This document shows positions 19,566 to 21,403 of a stretch of 21,403 bases of DNA, one piece after another. The position numbers and the translations under genes were made by a program. A model generated the notes under the pieces. The model was given only the letters and a program-made list of their open reading frames with translations. It was not told where the DNA came from and made no database searches. Origin of the DNA: Mnemiopsis leidyi. Taxonomy: Eukaryota; Ctenophora; Tentaculata; Lobata; Bolinopsidae. The stretch spans positions 25,980 to 47,382 of the forward strand of contig JH153324.1 in NCBI GenBank assembly GCA_000226015.1. The letters are read 5' to 3'. Each line of letters starts with the position of its first letter. The first letter of the stretch is position 1.

Positions 19566-19585
19566 CGCTGAACAAAGAGAAGGGT
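19566..19585 (-). promoter_or_regulatory. Splice-acceptor-like site immediately before the GPCR start codon
   Basis: On the minus strand a pyrimidine-rich tract ending TTTGTTCAG is followed by CG and then the ATG. This is the best-looking acceptor of the three found just before start codons in this window. It implies a spliced leader: either a conventional upstream 5'UTR exon or a trans-spliced one. Confidence 0.45.
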
Positions 19586-20469
19586 AAGAGATGGATATAC
19601 TTTATTACTATTAGGGATTCATTTACCCGCAATCAGGCCCTTTGCAACGGAGTCGGAACTTCTATCCGTGACCTACTTAATTAGCACGACGGCGGGACAA
19701 AATTCCAGATTCCGGAAAATGCCACGGTGGTAAAAGCACTTCATTTTCATAGTGTCAGGAGCGGCGAGATTGCGACATCGCCTCACTCGTCATGCTCCAG
19801 ATTAAATTCCGAGATATATGCCAGTTAACCTGCCGGCTAACGTCAACAAATCGTTTAGTCAAGGGAATTTCGACAATGAACGGTGTAATTGTACAGCTTT
19901 AGACTGCATCAATATAAGCCGACTAAGGTCGGCGATATGAACCGGAACGCAGGAAGACAATCGGAATTTTTCAGAGCTATAAACTATCTCGTATATTACC
20001 AGCTTTGTAACGCTAATTGGTTAATAAAAAGTTAATTAGGAGAAATGATAGTATTCTCCAGTCTCCTGCGAGTTGCCCTGAAATTGCAGGGCCCGAACGT
20101 GGCAGTTTTAGGAAACTGTCATCTCTAGCTTCATACTCTCGTGGCCACAGAACTCGACAAATTTTAGCTGTAAATATAATTAATAATTATGCAAAATTAG
20201 GACTTAACTGGAAGTGCAACTAATTTTTCTTTCGTCCGACTGTCACGCCTTTTGCTGATACATTTTCAGCCAATAACTATCTAGCCAACTATATTCTGAA
20301 TTAAAAACTTTTGCTCTAATTGTGAAATTTTGCGGTCGAAAGTGTTCCCAAAAATACTGCAAATCTATAGCCATGGCGTGATGGTGTCTATTCTTGCTCA
20401 GTTGTGCCGTGTACTGTTTCTGTTAAACTGTGCTGATTGAAAGAATAGACAAATTAAAACGCGGAGTAA
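19586..20469. other. Upstream region of the second GPCR; short hairpins only
   Basis: It holds three short hairpins: GCCGAC-TAAG-GTCGGC (19918-19933), GCCCTG/CAGGGC (20075-20092), and GGCAGTTT/AAACTGTC around TAGG (20101-20120). A GTGGCCAC palindrome follows. I recognise no RNA family. The open frame over 20017-20223 has no ATG start of note and no known motif. Confidence 0.4.
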
Positions 20470-20932
20470 AAAATTGAGTATGTGGTTGACGATATAAGTA
20501 TTCCCAGTAAAAGACGACGTTCAGAGCGTTATGCTGTTCCACTAGCAGAAGCTCGGGATCAAAAGAATTTTACATCCAAACAACGCGACCATATTTCAAT
20601 AGAACTAGAAGATGATTAATCAGACAGTATGGCACCACGTATAATTAATGATATTATAGCTCACAGCACCTAGTAGTAGGACACGATATAACAAGATACA
20701 ACGGTGCAGCAAAGCAGCTACTATTTATGAATAAACAAATACCTGGTGAAGATTTAAGGGCCAACTTTGCAGAGTTCCAAAGTTTGGGAAAGCTAACCAT
20801 AGATCTCAGGCTTAAGTGCCAATTGCTCAGTTGATTGTCGAAAGTGGAAACGGCGGTCTAAATATTCAAGTAGAAACACTTAACGAAAGAATGAGACTTA
20901 GTAACTCTGTGCTCCTATTGAAGATCACTTAA
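20470..20932 (+). pseudogene. Frame-hopping protein-like remnant, family unknown
   Basis: Three consecutive open stretches in three frames read like real protein. 20470-20616 (49 codons, then stop) has SKRRRSERYAVPLAEARDQK and an acidic end. 20652-20831 (60 codons) has QIPGEDLRANFAEFQSLGKL. 20816-20929 (38 codons, stop at 20930) has VESGNGGLNIQVETLNERM. They are adjacent or overlapping, and no credible splice sites separate them, which suggests a decayed gene or transposon protein with indels. I do not recognise the family. Chance open frames are possible, but the residue composition is less AT-biased than in neighbouring junk frames. Confidence 0.35.
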
Positions 20933-21209
20933 CTGTAAGATTTAAGTTGCCCGATGAAGTAAACTTACGTTAGGGTTAATGTCAACCCATACATAATTAG
21001 CTTTGCACAAAAAGGGGGTTTGCGCTGCAGCTTCCAAGTTAGAATAATGAACGGTTATGTAGTGTCTACAGAGAACCCCTGGAAAGCTGTAACCGTAGAA
21101 AACCTGAAACTTCCCCGCTAAGAGCGATCTGGCGTGTCTCTGTCTGGTCGGCGGACTCAACATCCGGCAATAACAACAGTAGCAAGTAGCAGCTCCATAT
21201 TGTAACTAC

Positions 21210-21392
21210 CTTTACAAGGGAACCTGCTCCACAGAACACACACACACATGTGAGAGGGGGTACTTCTGCTCTGGCAGGCCACTTCCACCGTGACAATTCG
21301 ATCACCAATGTGATTAAATTGTTGTTGTAAAGTTGTAACAACTCAGTAAAACACGTATTGGTGGACCTGGTCTCGTTGTCACTAAGGGACAT
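21210..21392 (-). CDS. Possible first exon of another membrane receptor (partial)
   Basis: On the minus strand, ATG at 21392 in a fair context (GACCATGTC) opens a 61-codon stretch ending at an AAG|GTAGTT donor in phase 0. The frame remains open without splicing down to 21066. The protein starts MSLSDNETRS, with a glycosylation site. It ends in a small-residue hydrophobic run (LTCVCVFCGAGSLV) that could be the first half of TM1. The start resembles that of the neighbouring GPCR (MSGNETVTST), and both genes would run the same way. I cannot find downstream exons before 19566, so this may be spurious. Confidence 0.22.
21236..21248. repeat. Short CA microsatellite
   Basis: A 13-base alternating AC run. 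It falls inside the possible exon at 21210-21392, which weakens that exon call. Confidence 0.8.
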
Positions 21393-21403
21393 GGTCACAG
21401 TGA

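Noticed and set aside
1..21403. tRNA, rRNA or CRISPR arrays
   Set aside because: No GGTTCGAnTCC-type T-arm with a matching acceptor stem, no rRNA-like block, and no regularly spaced identical repeats with unique spacers.

Overview
This is a window of animal nuclear DNA. It is AT-rich, its protein-coding genes are interrupted by GT..AG introns, its intergenic DNA carries decayed transposable elements, and none of the signals look bacterial. The gene types (a metazoan-style class A GPCR repertoire, the cilium protein CFAP52 and the small GTPase RJL/DNAJC27) together with CR1/L2-like retrotransposon debris suggest an invertebrate, plausibly a cnidarian or another early-branching animal. The species cannot be fixed from sequence alone.

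Positions 1-5370 are gene-poor. They hold a probable DNA-transposon end (1-256), an imperfect hairpin (913-1014), the frameshifted C-terminal end of a non-LTR retrotransposon polyprotein (about 1103-1965), a decayed 70-82 bp tandem repeat (2025-2420) and a GC-rich hairpin (3260-3295). One orphan, exon-like segment with a strong 5' splice site (3463-3533) may be an untranslated exon of the next gene.

Positions 5381-14357 hold two plus-strand genes, 426 bp apart. The first is an unbroken 263-residue DNAJC27/RJL (Ras-like GTPase fused to a J domain). The second is a 12-exon CFAP52/WDR16 that I could assemble completely in frame to 615 residues. RJL has been linked to cilia on phylogenetic grounds and CFAP52 is a structural axoneme protein, so the pair may be a small ciliary neighbourhood. 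Intron 10 of CFAP52 (2.9 kb) contains an intronless class A GPCR on the opposite strand. Intron 7 carries a duplicated 3' splice-site cassette that creates a possible 12-nt microexon. Just after the CFAP52 stop lie three copies of a 51-bp repeat, each with a G-rich tract and a perfect 12-bp palindrome.

Positions 15874-19565 hold a second class A GPCR on the minus strand, tail to tail with CFAP52, in four exons (392 residues). From 19566 to the end there is little clear coding sequence. I see a decayed, frame-hopping open stretch (20470-20932, plus) and a possible first exon of another membrane receptor (21210-21392, minus).

The most interesting points are the duplicated splice acceptor, the antisense GPCR nested in a cilium gene and lacking the DRY arginine, the 51-bp 3'UTR repeat, and a splice-acceptor-like AG only 1-2 nt before three start codons.
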